Below are positions 8,006-16,283 of a stretch of DNA of 33,184 nucleotides, in pieces. Under the pieces are notes generated by a model that was not told the origin of the DNA, searched no databases, and saw only the letters and a program-made list of their open reading frames with translations. Numbering within the stretch: the first letter of the stretch is position 1; each line of letters opens with the position of its first letter. The DNA lies in contig PLNP01000020.1 in the NCBI GenBank assembly GCA_003142815.1, forward strand, positions 42,402-75,585, in the 5' to 3' direction. The stretch is from Rhodanobacteraceae bacterium (GTDB lineage Bacteria > Pseudomonadota > Gammaproteobacteria > Xanthomonadales > Rhodanobacteraceae). The position numbers and the translations under genes are program-made.

Positions 8006-11000
8006 CTAGTTCACGCTCGGCACTTCGCGCCAATTGAGCTTATTCAAGGATTTTGTCGGTTTTATTGAGGAACCACCGAAGACGGAACCCAGACCGGTGC
8101 CGGCGAGCACATCCAGCATTCCTGTGGGGGTTGCAACGATGCTGACGTTCGTGATAGGACCCGATCCGACGGGGGGAACACTCGCCTCGACGGCTGACCC
8201 GGTTGCACCCGTCAACAACGAGTTACCGACACTACCGGTACCGCCGGACCCGGAATCGTAACCGAGAGCGAATAGGCGCCCGCTGCCGGTGGAGCATGGA
8301 TCCTGACCAAACAGATTCGCAGCGAAGGATACGACACCGCCGCTGGCCACCGGTTGCACATTGACGCGCTCGGCCGCTGGTTGCTGGCCCGCCGGCGGCG
8401 ACAGATACTGCTTCAGGTCGATGAAGTACCCACGCTTCGGGGCGCTGACCGTCACGCCACCCACGACCGACGCGGAGTCATCCACCAGGTCGCTGCGCGT
8501 CAGTGTTGTGGTATTCGTGCTGAATGCCGCGTTGTTGCCATCGCTGAAGGAATAGAACGTCTGCTGGGTCGAGCTGCCCAAGTCAATGTCGGCGAGCAGG
8601 CGCCCGGTACCGACAAAGACGTAACGCGTCTGGGTACTCGGATCGGTTGCGATCACCGGCTCGGTTGTCACCGGCTGTGGGTTACCCGCAGAGTCCGCCA
8701 AGGTCGCAAATTTCTGCATAGCGCCGAAGGTGCTCGCACGCAGATCAACGCGCCACACGTTACCGAGCAAGTCGCCCGCATAGAGCGAATCCGCGGTGTA
8801 ATCGGCGTAGTTATTGATGTAGCCGCTGACGAAGGCCAGTCCCGCGGGGTTGGCCAAGGTTCCCCCATCGGGCATCGCTAGCGTTTGGTAGACGGTGCCG
8901 TCCTTCGGGCTGACCAGGTAGATATATCCGTGGCCATCGTCATTGTTGTAGCCGGAGGTCAGCACGACGGTCCAGCCGTAGTTCGCGGTTTTGACCACCA
9001 GGGGCGTTCCGTAGGAATAGCCCATATGCGGGTAACTGGCTTCCCACAAAACCTTCCCCGCCATTGCCGACTCGGTGGTAATGGCGGCCGGATTGGTCAC
9101 ATCCAGAGTGAAATAACCGTTGCCGCCCTTGCCCAATCCGCTGGTCAGGATCGTATGCCAGTCCGACGGGACGCTGCTTGCGGGTGCCGCGCCGCTCGCG
9201 CGTGTACGTGCGAAATCGACATCAATGACGTTCGGTTGCGCGTCGACCATGAAATGATGTTGCAAGGGGTTCGCGACGAGAGACGCAAGCCCTACCGGAC
9301 TGCCCTGCGAATCCACATTGGTGTTGAACAGGAAGCTCGGCACATAGGCGAACAATTCCTTGCCACCGGTCGCCGATGTCATTGAGGCATCGAACGCGTG
9401 CAGCATGCCGTCGTTGGCGCCGACATAAATGACGGGCCCACGGCCGCTGTTCGCCGAGACGAACGTCGAATAACCGGGATTGAGCGGCGAATCCGCATAC
9501 GGGAAGGACGGCGCGGCGACCACGGCCGGCTTGGAATTGGTGATATCGCCCAGGGTGTAGGTGCGTGGACGGAATGCCGGGAAAGCACCCTCTTTGCTTG
9601 GATCGCCGCGCACATAGTTCAGGACATCCGTTTGTAGAGTACTGGTGCCGCCAAGTGTGGTTTTCTCGGCGCTGCTGATGTTGGTTATCTCGAACGGCAC
9701 ACCGTTGCCCGCCGCGGCGGAAGAGCTGGTCGCGATGATGCGCGTGCTCGCCGTCAATGGCGTGACGCCCGTGACCGCAGCGGCCGTATTGGGCAGCCAA
9801 TCGTGCGCATGCCATTTCACGGTTGAAGTGGTGGTAACGGAGCCACCGGTGGTGGTGACGGCGAGCTGACTGCCGACGACATCACCACTCCAGTCCTTCG
9901 CAAACGAAACAGCGTAGTTGGCGTTCCCGGTAGCGGCGATGGTGCTGGAACCCAACGCCAACGCGGTCGACGTACCGCTCGGAATGCTTGCCCTGATTTT
10001 CGCAAACGCCGCATTGAACCCGTTGATCATCGCGGTCGGGTTCGCCGCCTGAAAATACTGATCCGGGGCGACATTGCCACTGGTATCAATATAACCGCTG
10101 TAGAGCGGGTTGGGCACAGCAAAGGTGCCGTCGCTCTTTACATAACCCACGGGCGAATAACCCGCGGTAGAGCCGCTGAGGTAAATCTTGCCCGTATTCC
10201 ACCAAGCGGTCGGCAGAGGCGTGTTATGGACGTACTCGCCCTTGAACAGAGGGAGGCCGGTGATGGGATCAGTTTGCGATGTATCGAAGCCGCCGTATTT
10301 AGCGGTCAACCAGAATTGGTTCTTCTCGTGGTAGTCGCCATTCTCCATCACGTCTACCCAAAACGTCGAGACGTTGACCACCGCGCTTGGCGGTTTAATC
10401 ATGTCCGGGCGTATGTCGCGCGTGTGCAGATCGTAGGCCAGTCCCGCCATCAGAAAGCTGTGCAAGTCGCAGCACCAACCGCCAGTCGGAGCAGCGATGG
10501 AGTCGATCGCATTGTTGCCAATGCCCGTGGCCAGCTGATAGTCGTTCGTTCCACCGCCAGCGGTTGCCGGCATCTGATGTTCGAGCATGGCGACCCAATT
10601 GGTTGCCGTGACCGAATTTACCACCGTATCCGCGGTGACCTCCGGCGGCATGGCTGGTTCATTCGCCGTGCTATATGTACGCCCCGGCAGATTGGCGTCC
10701 GCATGCGTGTGGATATCGCCGATGCCGACGATATAGTTCTTGGAGCACCAATATGGTAGCGGGTCGTCGGCCGTCGTGAAGTTGATGACCGGGAAATTGT
10801 CCTTCATCGCGGTTGTTGCGCCGCTCGTGTAGCTCGCCACATTGCCGAGTTTCCGATAGTAGCGAGTCGCCGCATAGTAGAGTTCGCCCACCGGGTCTTC
10901 CGATTTGTAACTACCGGACAATCCAAATTTGTTCAGATAATTGACGACCCCACTATTGGTCACACCGGAAGCAGTGGCATCGGCGTTATTGGGATTGGGA

Positions 11001-11983
11001 AAAAATGTACCATCGGTGCCGCTCCACTCCGGCGCTGTATTCACCACCGTCGGGTGGATCGGGTTGCCGGTGGCCATGAACGGGCCGATCGACTTCATCC
11101 TCGATCGCATCACACCGCCGTCACGAGTGATATTGGAATCGTTCAAGTATCCGAACGCCGAATAGCGGATACTGTCAGTTTGCGGTGCGCTCTCCGCTGC
11201 GTACTTCTGCATCAACCCAACCGGCTTGTAGTTACCACTGGGATACAGGCGACAACGTCCGGGCGGTATGCTGGTTTCCAAATCGCTGGCGGCATCAGCA
11301 CCACATACCTGAACCGCCCCGAACAATTTGTAGTTCTTTCCCGTGACCGCACTGCCATCACCGGGATAGGATGTGATTGTGGAGCCTGGCGTACCCGTGC
11401 CCGAACTGAAAATAAAATATAGTCCGGTATTGCGATTCAATATCGTGAGTGAAGACCAGTTGAACGGTGTCGCACCACGCACCAACGCAGTCGTCCCCAA
11501 CGTCTTGTCTGGAAAGCCGCTGGGTGCAACATTCGAATCGGAGGAAGCCTTTTGGAGCACGGTATTGCCCGCGGTATCGACGCTTCGATAACCACCCGTC
11601 AGCGCCTTACGCATTGGATCGATGGTCTGGGTAAGTGCCCAATTGAGGAAATTACCACTCCACTGATGCGTACAAGTATGCGTGGTGGTGGCAGCCGTCA
11701 TGGGCACGTAGTTCGTCGCGCTGTAGGCGTAACAAAAATTGGGATTGAAGTAGCCGACGTACTCGGTGCTGGTGCTGTAGGCGTCAGGGTACGAGGCATC
11801 GTCGCCGGTCGGCCACTCCACCGATAAGGCCAGAATCACGTTCGCGGGTACGATGATCGTCGCGCCGATCGGCGCATCGGCAAGAGTCGTCGATGCCGCG
11901 CCCGCACTCGTGCTCACGCAGGCTGCGAGGAAGGCCCAAAACAGCTTGTGGAAAAAACTCTGATTTGTCGATTGCGGCAGCAT
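8006..11983 (-). CDS. pilY1: Pilus tip/assembly protein PilY1
   Basis: A 1325-residue secreted protein, the largest of the locus. A signal peptide is visible (FHKLFWAFLAACVSTSAGA). The N-terminal half has the xanthomonad-type opening NVILALSVEWPTGDDAS, lacks a visible DxSxS metal-ion motif, and contains KNYIVGIGDIHTHADANLPG and LAYDLHTRDIRPDM. The C-terminal half is the PilY1 propeller: GPVIYVGANDGMLHAFDA, YFTLDVTNPAA, TSGYNNDDGHGYIYLVSPKDG and SLYAGDLLGNVWRVDL. Just before the last motif, where many PilY1 proteins have a DxDxDG calcium loop, this one reads YINNYADYTAD. PilY1 acts at the pilus tip in adhesion and assembly. A strong GGAGGA ribosome site precedes ATG 11983, 19 bp after pilX. 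Confidence 0.96.
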   Translation of the reverse strand: MLPQSTNQSFFHKLFWAFLAACVSTSAGAASTTLADAPIGATIIVPANVILALSVEWPTGDDASYPDAYSTSTEYVGYFNPNFCYAYSATNYVPMTAATTTHTCTHQWSGNFLNWALTQTIDPMRKALTGGYRSVDTAGNTVLQKASSDSNVAPSGFPDKTLGTTALVRGATPFNWSSLTILNRNTGLYFIFSSGTGTPGSTITSYPGDGSAVTGKNYKLFGAVQVCGADAASDLETSIPPGRCRLYPSGNYKPVGLMQKYAAESAPQTDSIRYSAFGYLNDSNITRDGGVMRSRMKSIGPFMATGNPIHPTVVNTAPEWSGTDGTFFPNPNNADATASGVTNSGVVNYLNKFGLSGSYKSEDPVGELYYAATRYYRKLGNVASYTSGATTAMKDNFPVINFTTADDPLPYWCSKNYIVGIGDIHTHADANLPGRTYSTANEPAMPPEVTADTVVNSVTATNWVAMLEHQMPATAGGGTNDYQLATGIGNNAIDSIAAPTGGWCCDLHSFLMAGLAYDLHTRDIRPDMIKPPSAVVNVSTFWVDVMENGDYHEKNQFWLTAKYGGFDTSQTDPITGLPLFKGEYVHNTPLPTAWWNTGKIYLSGSTAGYSPVGYVKSDGTFAVPNPLYSGYIDTSGNVAPDQYFQAANPTAMINGFNAAFAKIRASIPSGTSTALALGSSTIAATGNANYAVSFAKDWSGDVVGSQLAVTTTGGSVTTTSTVKWHAHDWLPNTAAAVTGVTPLTASTRIIATSSSAAAGNGVPFEITNISSAEKTTLGGTSTLQTDVLNYVRGDPSKEGAFPAFRPRTYTLGDITNSKPAVVAAPSFPYADSPLNPGYSTFVSANSGRGPVIYVGANDGMLHAFDASMTSATGGKELFAYVPSFLFNTNVDSQGSPVGLASLVANPLQHHFMVDAQPNVIDVDFARTRASGAAPASSVPSDWHTILTSGLGKGGNGYFTLDVTNPAAITTESAMAGKVLWEASYPHMGYSYGTPLVVKTANYGWTVVLTSGYNNDDGHGYIYLVSPKDGTVYQTLAMPDGGTLANPAGLAFVSGYINNYADYTADSLYAGDLLGNVWRVDLRASTFGAMQKFATLADSAGNPQPVTTEPVIATDPSTQTRYVFVGTGRLLADIDLGSSTQQTFYSFSDGNNAAFSTNTTTLTRSDLVDDSASVVGGVTVSAPKRGYFIDLKQYLSPPAGQQPAAERVNVQPVASGGVVSFAANLFGQDPCSTGSGRLFALGYDSGSGGTGSVGNSLLTGATGSAVEASVPPVGSGPITNVSIVATPTGMLDVLAGTGLGSVFGGSSIKPTKSLNKLNWREVPSVN

Positions 11984-12002
11984 AAATCCTCCGGTTCAAG
12001 GG

Positions 12003-12629
12003 CTACGATCCCGCGCTCTTGACGGTTGTTTGAATGAACGATTGCGTTTGGCGTGCGTCGGTGGCGCGCACGGTGATCCGATAAACCACGGTCCGGAACG
12101 GCCCTGGCAAGTTCCCCCCCCCATTCAACGTCGGGTTGCGTGCATTCCCACCGACAACAGGGGTCGTGCCGGATACGCAATGCTGGAACGGGGCGATTAA
12201 GAAATCGGAGCTGCCCGGCAGCGGGCACATGCGGTCGATCACATAGCGATAGGTGACGCCGTTGTAGGAGGTGGGTGCAGCGGCAGAGAATGCAGCGGTG
12301 AAGTTCGCATCGGTATCGAACAGGATAGTCGGCACGCCTTGCGCGTTGCTGGAAAGCGCCGTGGCCGAGTAATTCGCCGAACCGAGGTTGCTCGATCGTG
12401 AAGCTTCCGTGGCAAGGCCGCCTGTGACGAGTTGGGCCACCGCTGCCTGAATCGCACTTTGCGCCTCGTTGGTCAGATCACGCTTGACCGCGAGATTGCC
12501 AGAGATCAAGAGTGCCGTATCGGTTGAACGGATCAGCGCGATACTGGAGATCAGCAGGATGACCAGCGCGATCAACGTGATGAACAGCACCACGCCACTC
12601 TGTTTTCTGAACGTCACTCGGGTGTGCAT
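12003..12629 (-). CDS. pilX: Type IV pilus minor pilin PilX (first copy)
   Basis: A 208-residue PilX-family protein. The N-terminus KQSG|VVLFITLIALVILLISSIALIRSTDTALLISGNLAVKRDLTNEAQSAIQAAVAQL shows the cleaved leader, a hydrophobic helix without Glu5, and the ISGNLAVKRD...EAQ segment typical of PilX. The C-terminal domain carries two cysteines (MCPLPG and HCVSG). The ATG at 12629 follows the pilW stop by 16 bp and has an AGGT ribosome site; a longer frame upstream lies inside pilW. It is followed after 19 bp by pilY1, as expected from the conserved V-W-X-Y1 order. Confidence 0.92.
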   Translation of the reverse strand: MHTRVTFRKQSGVVLFITLIALVILLISSIALIRSTDTALLISGNLAVKRDLTNEAQSAIQAAVAQLVTGGLATEASRSSNLGSANYSATALSSNAQGVPTILFDTDANFTAAFSAAAPTSYNGVTYRYVIDRMCPLPGSSDFLIAPFQHCVSGTTPVVGGNARNPTLNGGGNLPGPFRTVVYRITVRATDARQTQSFIQTTVKSAGS

Positions 12630-12645
12630 GTTGTGCTGACCTGAT

Positions 12646-13836
12646 TCAGGGCGACGCGTTGCGAAGCGGAATCGTGCCTTCGAGCACGCGGTAACGATAA
12701 CCTTCCTGTCCGGCCGGCACGGTCCAGGTCGCCCGTACCGCCGCGGGCAGTGCGCTGAACAGTGTGTAGGTGCCGGCGTTGACTGCGTGGCCGGTCCCGA
12801 TGGTCGTATCCGAGGCATCCGCGCGCTCCGACAGGGGTGCGCGCACGACAACAGCGGCGCGAATAGCCTTGATGGAGCGCAGGGCAGTGGTCGCCGCTGT
12901 CGCACCACTCAGCAACCCTGCCGGCGAGTAGTCGTAGGTGATCCCTGCGATGACAACACCTGCGCTGGGTCTAGTCCAGGTAAGCGAGCCGGTTGCGCCT
13001 GGATCGACACCGTAGACCGCGCGCAGCAGCACGATATCGTCACTGACCAATTGGGCCGTGGTGAGATCCGAATTGAGCAGGTCGACGTTATAGAGCGAAT
13101 TGTTGGCGCCGACGCCGTACATCACGAAGGACGCCGCCTGGGCACTGCCGAGACCGACTACGTAGCCGTTTGAATACGAGGACATCGATGCCGCGCCATT
13201 CAGCGTCAACGCCACGTTGCTCAACGTACTCACCACCGGCGTGACCGTGCATGGCGGAAACGGAACACCGTTGACTCCGACCAATATCCAATCGGTCGCA
13301 CGCAAACCGACGGTGCTTTCAACGGTCAATAGAGTACTTGTTGGCGGTCCCGTTATGGAGATCGGCACTTCTCCATAGCCGGCCCCCCCGGACATCAGCA
13401 GGAATACGTCTGAAGAGGTGGTGGCACTCGGATACGGAGGTATGTTCGGGAAGATCACCGCGGGCGCAAGGCGCAACTTTCCACCGCCTGTGCTCAACAC
13501 GGTGTCAAATGGAACCGGAAGAGTGACTGTGCCATTGCTCACCGCGACGCCGCCCGACGAGGTGTAGTTCAACAGGCATCCGTAGGCGAACGATGTGGAC
13601 TGCACCAGACCCGTGCCCGACGACCGGACCAGCTTGTCCAGCGTGTAGAGGCCGAAACTGCCGGACTGCAATGCATCGTTCATCGCGGTCGTCGTGCGCT
13701 TGTGTCCTTCGAACGTGGCCAGAACCTGAAACGATGCCAACACCATGATCAGGCCGATGATGATCGCGACCATCAGCTCGATCAGGGTGTGGCCGCCATC
13801 GCGACGCACGATGCAAACATTTGCTGGGGCGGTCAT
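12646..13836 (-). CDS. pilW: Type IV pilus minor pilin PilW (first copy)
   Basis: A 396-residue PilW-family protein with prepilin signal RRDGG|HTLIELMVAIIIGLIMVLASFQVLATFEGHKRTTTAMNDALQSGSFGLYTLDKLVRSSGTG. The +1 residue is His instead of Phe, but Glu5 is present. The conserved 'ALQSG.FGLYTLD...R..G' block after the helix is the PilW pattern. The ATG at 13836 overlaps the pilV stop as ATGA. PilW joins PilV, PilX and FimT/FimU in the priming complex and links it to PilY1, which follows two genes later. It is clearly different in sequence from the second PilW. Confidence 0.93.
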   Translation of the reverse strand: MTAPANVCIVRRDGGHTLIELMVAIIIGLIMVLASFQVLATFEGHKRTTTAMNDALQSGSFGLYTLDKLVRSSGTGLVQSTSFAYGCLLNYTSSGGVAVSNGTVTLPVPFDTVLSTGGGKLRLAPAVIFPNIPPYPSATTSSDVFLLMSGGAGYGEVPISITGPPTSTLLTVESTVGLRATDWILVGVNGVPFPPCTVTPVVSTLSNVALTLNGAASMSSYSNGYVVGLGSAQAASFVMYGVGANNSLYNVDLLNSDLTTAQLVSDDIVLLRAVYGVDPGATGSLTWTRPSAGVVIAGITYDYSPAGLLSGATAATTALRSIKAIRAAVVVRAPLSERADASDTTIGTGHAVNAGTYTLFSALPAAVRATWTVPAGQEGYRYRVLEGTIPLRNASP

Positions 13837-14234
13837 AGGATCGACACCTGCGTGCTGTAGGTCGCCGGTTGGGTGCCAGCGCGCGCCTGCGGCTGCCACG
13901 TGATCGTCACCGTGGCCCGATTTCCCGCGATGACGAGCGTCCCGCTTCCACCGCGTAGTGCCGCAACGACCCGTGGCTGCCACACCGTCGTGTAGTCCGC
14001 CGGCGCAGCTGGCGTGTAGGCCGGCAGCGCATCTGCCGGCTTGGCGGCCCACAGCTCGGCGATCAAATCGTTGGCCAGCAGCGCGGCGGTGGCCCGATCC
14101 TCCGAATTCGTGGAGTTCGCGCTCGAGATACCTTGCATCATGACCATGCCGAGCACACCAATGCTGAAAATCAACAGGGCAATGAGGACTTCCAGCATCA
14201 GGAAGCCTTTCTGGGAACCCGCGCTTCTGATCAT
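13833..14234 (-). CDS. pilV: Type IV pilus minor pilin PilV (first copy)
   Basis: A 133-residue PilV-family protein with prepilin signal GSQKG|FLMLEVLIALLIFSIGVLGMVMMQGISSANSTNSEDRATAALLANDLIAELWA. Glu5 is present and the 'LEVLIALLIFSIGVLGM' helix is characteristic of PilV. The ATG at 14234 leaves one base after the fimT stop; an in-frame ATG at 14246 would overlap fimT and add MGAE. Its stop overlaps the pilW start. The short mature domain contrasts with the 174-residue second PilV, which has extra Asp- and Cys-rich sequence. Confidence 0.92.
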   Translation of the reverse strand: MIRSAGSQKGFLMLEVLIALLIFSIGVLGMVMMQGISSANSTNSEDRATAALLANDLIAELWAAKPADALPAYTPAAPADYTTVWQPRVVAALRGGSGTLVIAGNRATVTITWQPQARAGTQPATYSTQVSIL

Positions 14235-14235
14235 C

Positions 14236-14784
14236 TCAGCACCCATCCGGTGTCGTGGATGAGAACGTTTTGTCGGGATCGCACATTCGGGTCTTTCCGC
14301 CTTGCGACAAGACGATTCGAAGCTTGCGCGACCCCCCATTCGGATTGGTGACGTCGACCGTCGCATCCGCAGCCAATGGCGTGAACGGTCCGGCTGTGGT
14401 CGCGGCGCCGAATACACGGCCGAAACTGTTGAACTGGATTACCGCGGGAGTGCCACTACCAGCCGCGATGGTGGCGCCTTGGAGGCTTCCGGCAGGCGAC
14501 GTCTGAAGCGGGTGCGGGAACGCGTCGGCGGCATTGACGACGGCGATGTAGTCGACCGTCCAACCCGTCGATGTCGCTGTGAACGTGGTCAAGCGGCTCA
14601 ACCGCGCAGCTTCAGTCTGCGCGAAACGCAAGCCGTTCTGCACCGACTCGGCCACGGAACGCGTCTTGGCGTTCTGCAGCCAATCCGAGACGCTAGGCGT
14701 AGCCGTCACGACCAAGATGACCACGACGGCCATCACGACCAGCAGCTCGACCAGGGTGAATCCTCGCGCACGGGGGGTACGCAT
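14236..14784 (-). CDS. fimT: FimT/FimU (GspH-type) minor pilin
   Basis: A 182-residue GspH/FimT-family pseudopilin. The prepilin signal is TPRARG|FTLVELLVVMAVVVILVVTATPSVSDWLQNAKTRSVAESVQNGLRFAQTEAARLS, with Glu5 and the family-typical 'LQNGLRFAQTEA' segment. The mature domain ends with a C-x-P region (MCDPDKTFSSTTPDGC) that may form a disulfide. FimT/FimU caps the minor-pilin complex, and some FimT proteins bind DNA during natural transformation; that role is inference here. The ATG at 14784 overlaps the preceding pilin stop as TGATG. No second fimT accompanies the second V-W-X set, so the two sets would have to share this protein. Confidence 0.92.
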   Translation of the reverse strand: MRTPRARGFTLVELLVVMAVVVILVVTATPSVSDWLQNAKTRSVAESVQNGLRFAQTEAARLSRLTTFTATSTGWTVDYIAVVNAADAFPHPLQTSPAGSLQGATIAAGSGTPAVIQFNSFGRVFGAATTAGPFTPLAADATVDVTNPNGGSRKLRIVLSQGGKTRMCDPDKTFSSTTPDGC

Positions 14785-15245
14785 CAGCCGCCCTTCTTCA
14801 TGACCCAGTGCAGGGTGCCGTTGACTCCCCACGCCAAGCTCGGAAGAGAAACCGACACTTGGGCGTTCGTCTGGTCGATCGAATACTTGAAATTTCGGGC
14901 CGGACCGGAGCCGGTGGCCGTGATCGTGTAGGTCGAATCCGTCAGCGTTGCAGTGGGGCAGTCATAGGTCCACTTTCCGACAGTCAAGCTCGACGGGCAT
15001 GGCGTCGTAAACGCCGATCCGCTGGACTTGTAGGTGCGCGCATCTTGGTAGTACTGCTCCATCTGAGCACGATACGCGGCCAGTTGATTCGTTCCGTCAA
15101 CCAGATTTCCGCGAATGACGTAGTCGTTGTAATTCGGAAGCGCGATAGCAGTCAGGATGGCGATGATCGCCACCACGACCATCAACTCGATCAGCGTAAA
15201 ACCCGCCGCTGTCCGCTCGGTTCCGCCGTAACACTTGTGCTTCAT
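14784..15245 (-). CDS. Type IV pilin, PilE-like, first gene of the pilus locus
   Basis: A 153-residue pilin. The prepilin signal is [63 protein letters not shown], with the canonical Phe+1 and Glu5. The block 'YNDYV.RG...D.T..L...R..MEQYYQD.RTY' is that of PilE-like minor pilins found at the head of fimT-pilV clusters. Two cysteines (TTPCPS and YDCPTA) lie in the globular part. The ATG at 15245 has a good AAAGGGG ribosome site (15253-15259) seven bases upstream. The gene opens the run of coupled genes that continues to 5117. Whether it is a major or a minor subunit cannot be told from sequence alone. Confidence 0.9.
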   Translation of the reverse strand: MKHKCYGGTERTAAGFTLIELMVVVAIIAILTAIALPNYNDYVIRGNLVDGTNQLAAYRAQMEQYYQDARTYKSSGSAFTTPCPSSLTVGKWTYDCPTATLTDSTYTITATGSGPARNFKYSIDQTNAQVSVSLPSLAWGVNGTLHWVMKKGG

Positions 15246-15261
15246 TTGTGAACCCCTTTCC

Positions 15262-15394
15262 GAGCGGCGAGACGTTTGGCTCCGCGCGCTTTGTCGGCAG
15301 CGTCATTGATGACGAACTGTGCGCGAGCGGTCAACGGATGGCTGATAGACGGTTGCTTTTGCGCGATCAGCGAGCGCGGACGTGCGCCGTGGAA
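15262..15394. other. Presumed control region of the pilus locus
   Basis: No gene is supported. On the minus strand I see no clear sigma-70 or sigma-54 (GG-N10-GC) promoter here. The pilus transcript may start in this stretch or further upstream near the PIN toxin gene. A longer open frame runs through on the minus strand but is partly repeat sequence. Confidence 0.3.
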
Positions 15395-15403
15395 GGTTCC
15401 GAC

Positions 15404-15600
15404 GAAGCATCGCGGCTTCCGCCGCTCCCACCAAGCCCGTAGGCGGGTGCGGCGAATTCGAATGGGTAGGAGCACCGAGAAAGGTGTAAACGCCAGAAGG
15501 CGCGATGCTCTTGTGGTGGCGAAAGGCGGGAAGCATCGCGGCTTCCGCCGCGTCCACAGCAAGAAGGACCACGCTGCAGATATCGTCGTGGCGCCTTCCG
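15404..15600. repeat. Dispersed-repeat block with a 22-bp direct repeat
   Basis: An identical 22-bp sequence (core GCATCGCGGCTTCCGCCGC) occurs at 15404-15425 and 15530-15551, 126 bp apart. Between them, 15467-15494 is a decayed copy of the GGAGCACCGGAAAAAGGTG hairpin unit seen at 3064-3171 and 17824-17868. The block separates the pilus locus from the PIN toxin gene. Confidence 0.7.
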
Positions 15601-15616
15601 GCGCGCCATCGCATCG

Positions 15617-16030
15617 TCAGGCGAACGGATTGACGATCTCGATTCCTTCGATGCGCCGACCGTGTTGCATGTCTTCCGAATAGAGTCGCTTGCACAAACC
15701 ACGCACTGCACTGCGTACGATCATCGCGTCCCAGAATGAAAACTTGTGCAGCCGCTGGAGGTCGATCGCAGCGAGGACATCATCCAAACCCGGGATTACC
15801 AGATGAAGCTCGGCAAACAACTCGACCTTGCCCTTCGCGACCGCTGCATCCACGCCGAGCTTTCGTGTCGCGACGTTGAAGTATTCCTGTAGCACTTGCA
15901 GGGAAACGACGCCCCGGTTCGTCGCGCGACATTCGCCGATCAGGTCCAACGCGACTTCCTGCTTCGCGGGGTTGGAATGATCGTCGGTGTAGACGAGTAC
16001 GTTCGTGTCGAGAAAATTACGAACGCTCAT
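15617..16030 (-). CDS. PIN-domain toxin (VapC-like ribonuclease)
   Basis: A 137-residue PIN-domain protein. The acidic residues expected for the metal site are present: Asp8 in FLDTNVLVY, Glu49 in LQVLQEYFNV, Asp101 in FSFWDAMIV, and Asp120 in LYSEDMQHG. PIN toxins cleave RNA, often initiator tRNA or rRNA loops; the target here is unknown. The ATG at 16030 lies 14 bp inside the end of the antitoxin gene, the usual antitoxin-first layout with coupled translation. A longer frame upstream lies inside the antitoxin. The gene ends at repeat sequence, consistent with an accessory module. Confidence 0.9.
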   Translation of the reverse strand: MSVRNFLDTNVLVYTDDHSNPAKQEVALDLIGECRATNRGVVSLQVLQEYFNVATRKLGVDAAVAKGKVELFAELHLVIPGLDDVLAAIDLQRLHKFSFWDAMIVRSAVRGLCKRLYSEDMQHGRRIEGIEIVNPFA

Positions 16031-16244
16031 GCGCCTCTTCTCGATCGAAACGCCATCCATGGGAATGGCCGCCGCCCTCGAGAGACAGGCGACGCAATTC
16101 CTTGTCAAATCGATCGGAAGAATCTTCCATCACAACCGCTTCCAGCTGGTCGCGTACGAGCTGATTGAGGGATTTGCCCATTGCCTCAGCCGCCTTGCGA
16201 GCGCGTCGCAGGAGACGTTCGTCGACAGAAAGCGTAATGTTCAT
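16017..16244 (-). CDS. Antitoxin of the PIN toxin (ribbon-helix-helix type)
   Basis: A 75-residue protein beginning MNITLSVDERLLRRARKAAEAMGKSLNQLVRDQLEAV, a pattern of ribbon-helix-helix antitoxins: a beta strand ITLSVDE followed by two helices. The charged C-terminal part (DRFDKELRRLS...SHGWRFDREEAHERS) would bind and block the toxin. The ATG at 16244 is preferred to an in-frame GTG at 16265, because the GTG lies inside the promoter. No ribosome-binding site precedes the ATG. The promoter geometry places transcription start at or next to the ATG, so the mRNA is probably leaderless. The gene overlaps the toxin by 14 bp. Confidence 0.85.
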   Translation of the reverse strand: MNITLSVDERLLRRARKAAEAMGKSLNQLVRDQLEAVVMEDSSDRFDKELRRLSLEGGGHSHGWRFDREEAHERS

Positions 16245-16250
16245 TGGCAC

Positions 16251-16279
16251 AGTATATGTGCGCACATATTATGTGTCAA
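16251..16279 (-). promoter_or_regulatory. Promoter with palindromic operator for the PIN toxin-antitoxin pair
   Basis: On the minus strand TTGACA (16279-16274) and TATACT (16256-16251) are separated by exactly 17 bp; this is a full consensus -35 and a five-of-six -10. The spacer and -10 start contain a perfect 16-bp palindrome, ATATGTGCGCACATAT, at 16254-16269. The antitoxin ATG begins 7 bases after the -10 box, where transcription would start. Autorepression by the antitoxin or its complex with the toxin at this palindrome is inferred from the family habit. Confidence 0.85.
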
Positions 16280-16283
16280 TTAG

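Noticed and set aside
8034-8881. Plus-strand frames within pilY1
   Set aside because: Shadows of the large pilY1 gene; no supporting motif.
15242-15562. Minus-strand open frame ending at the first pilin start
   Set aside because: Although it overlaps the pilin ATG as ATGA, most of it is repeat sequence, and it has no domain or ribosome site. It is unlikely to be a real leader gene.
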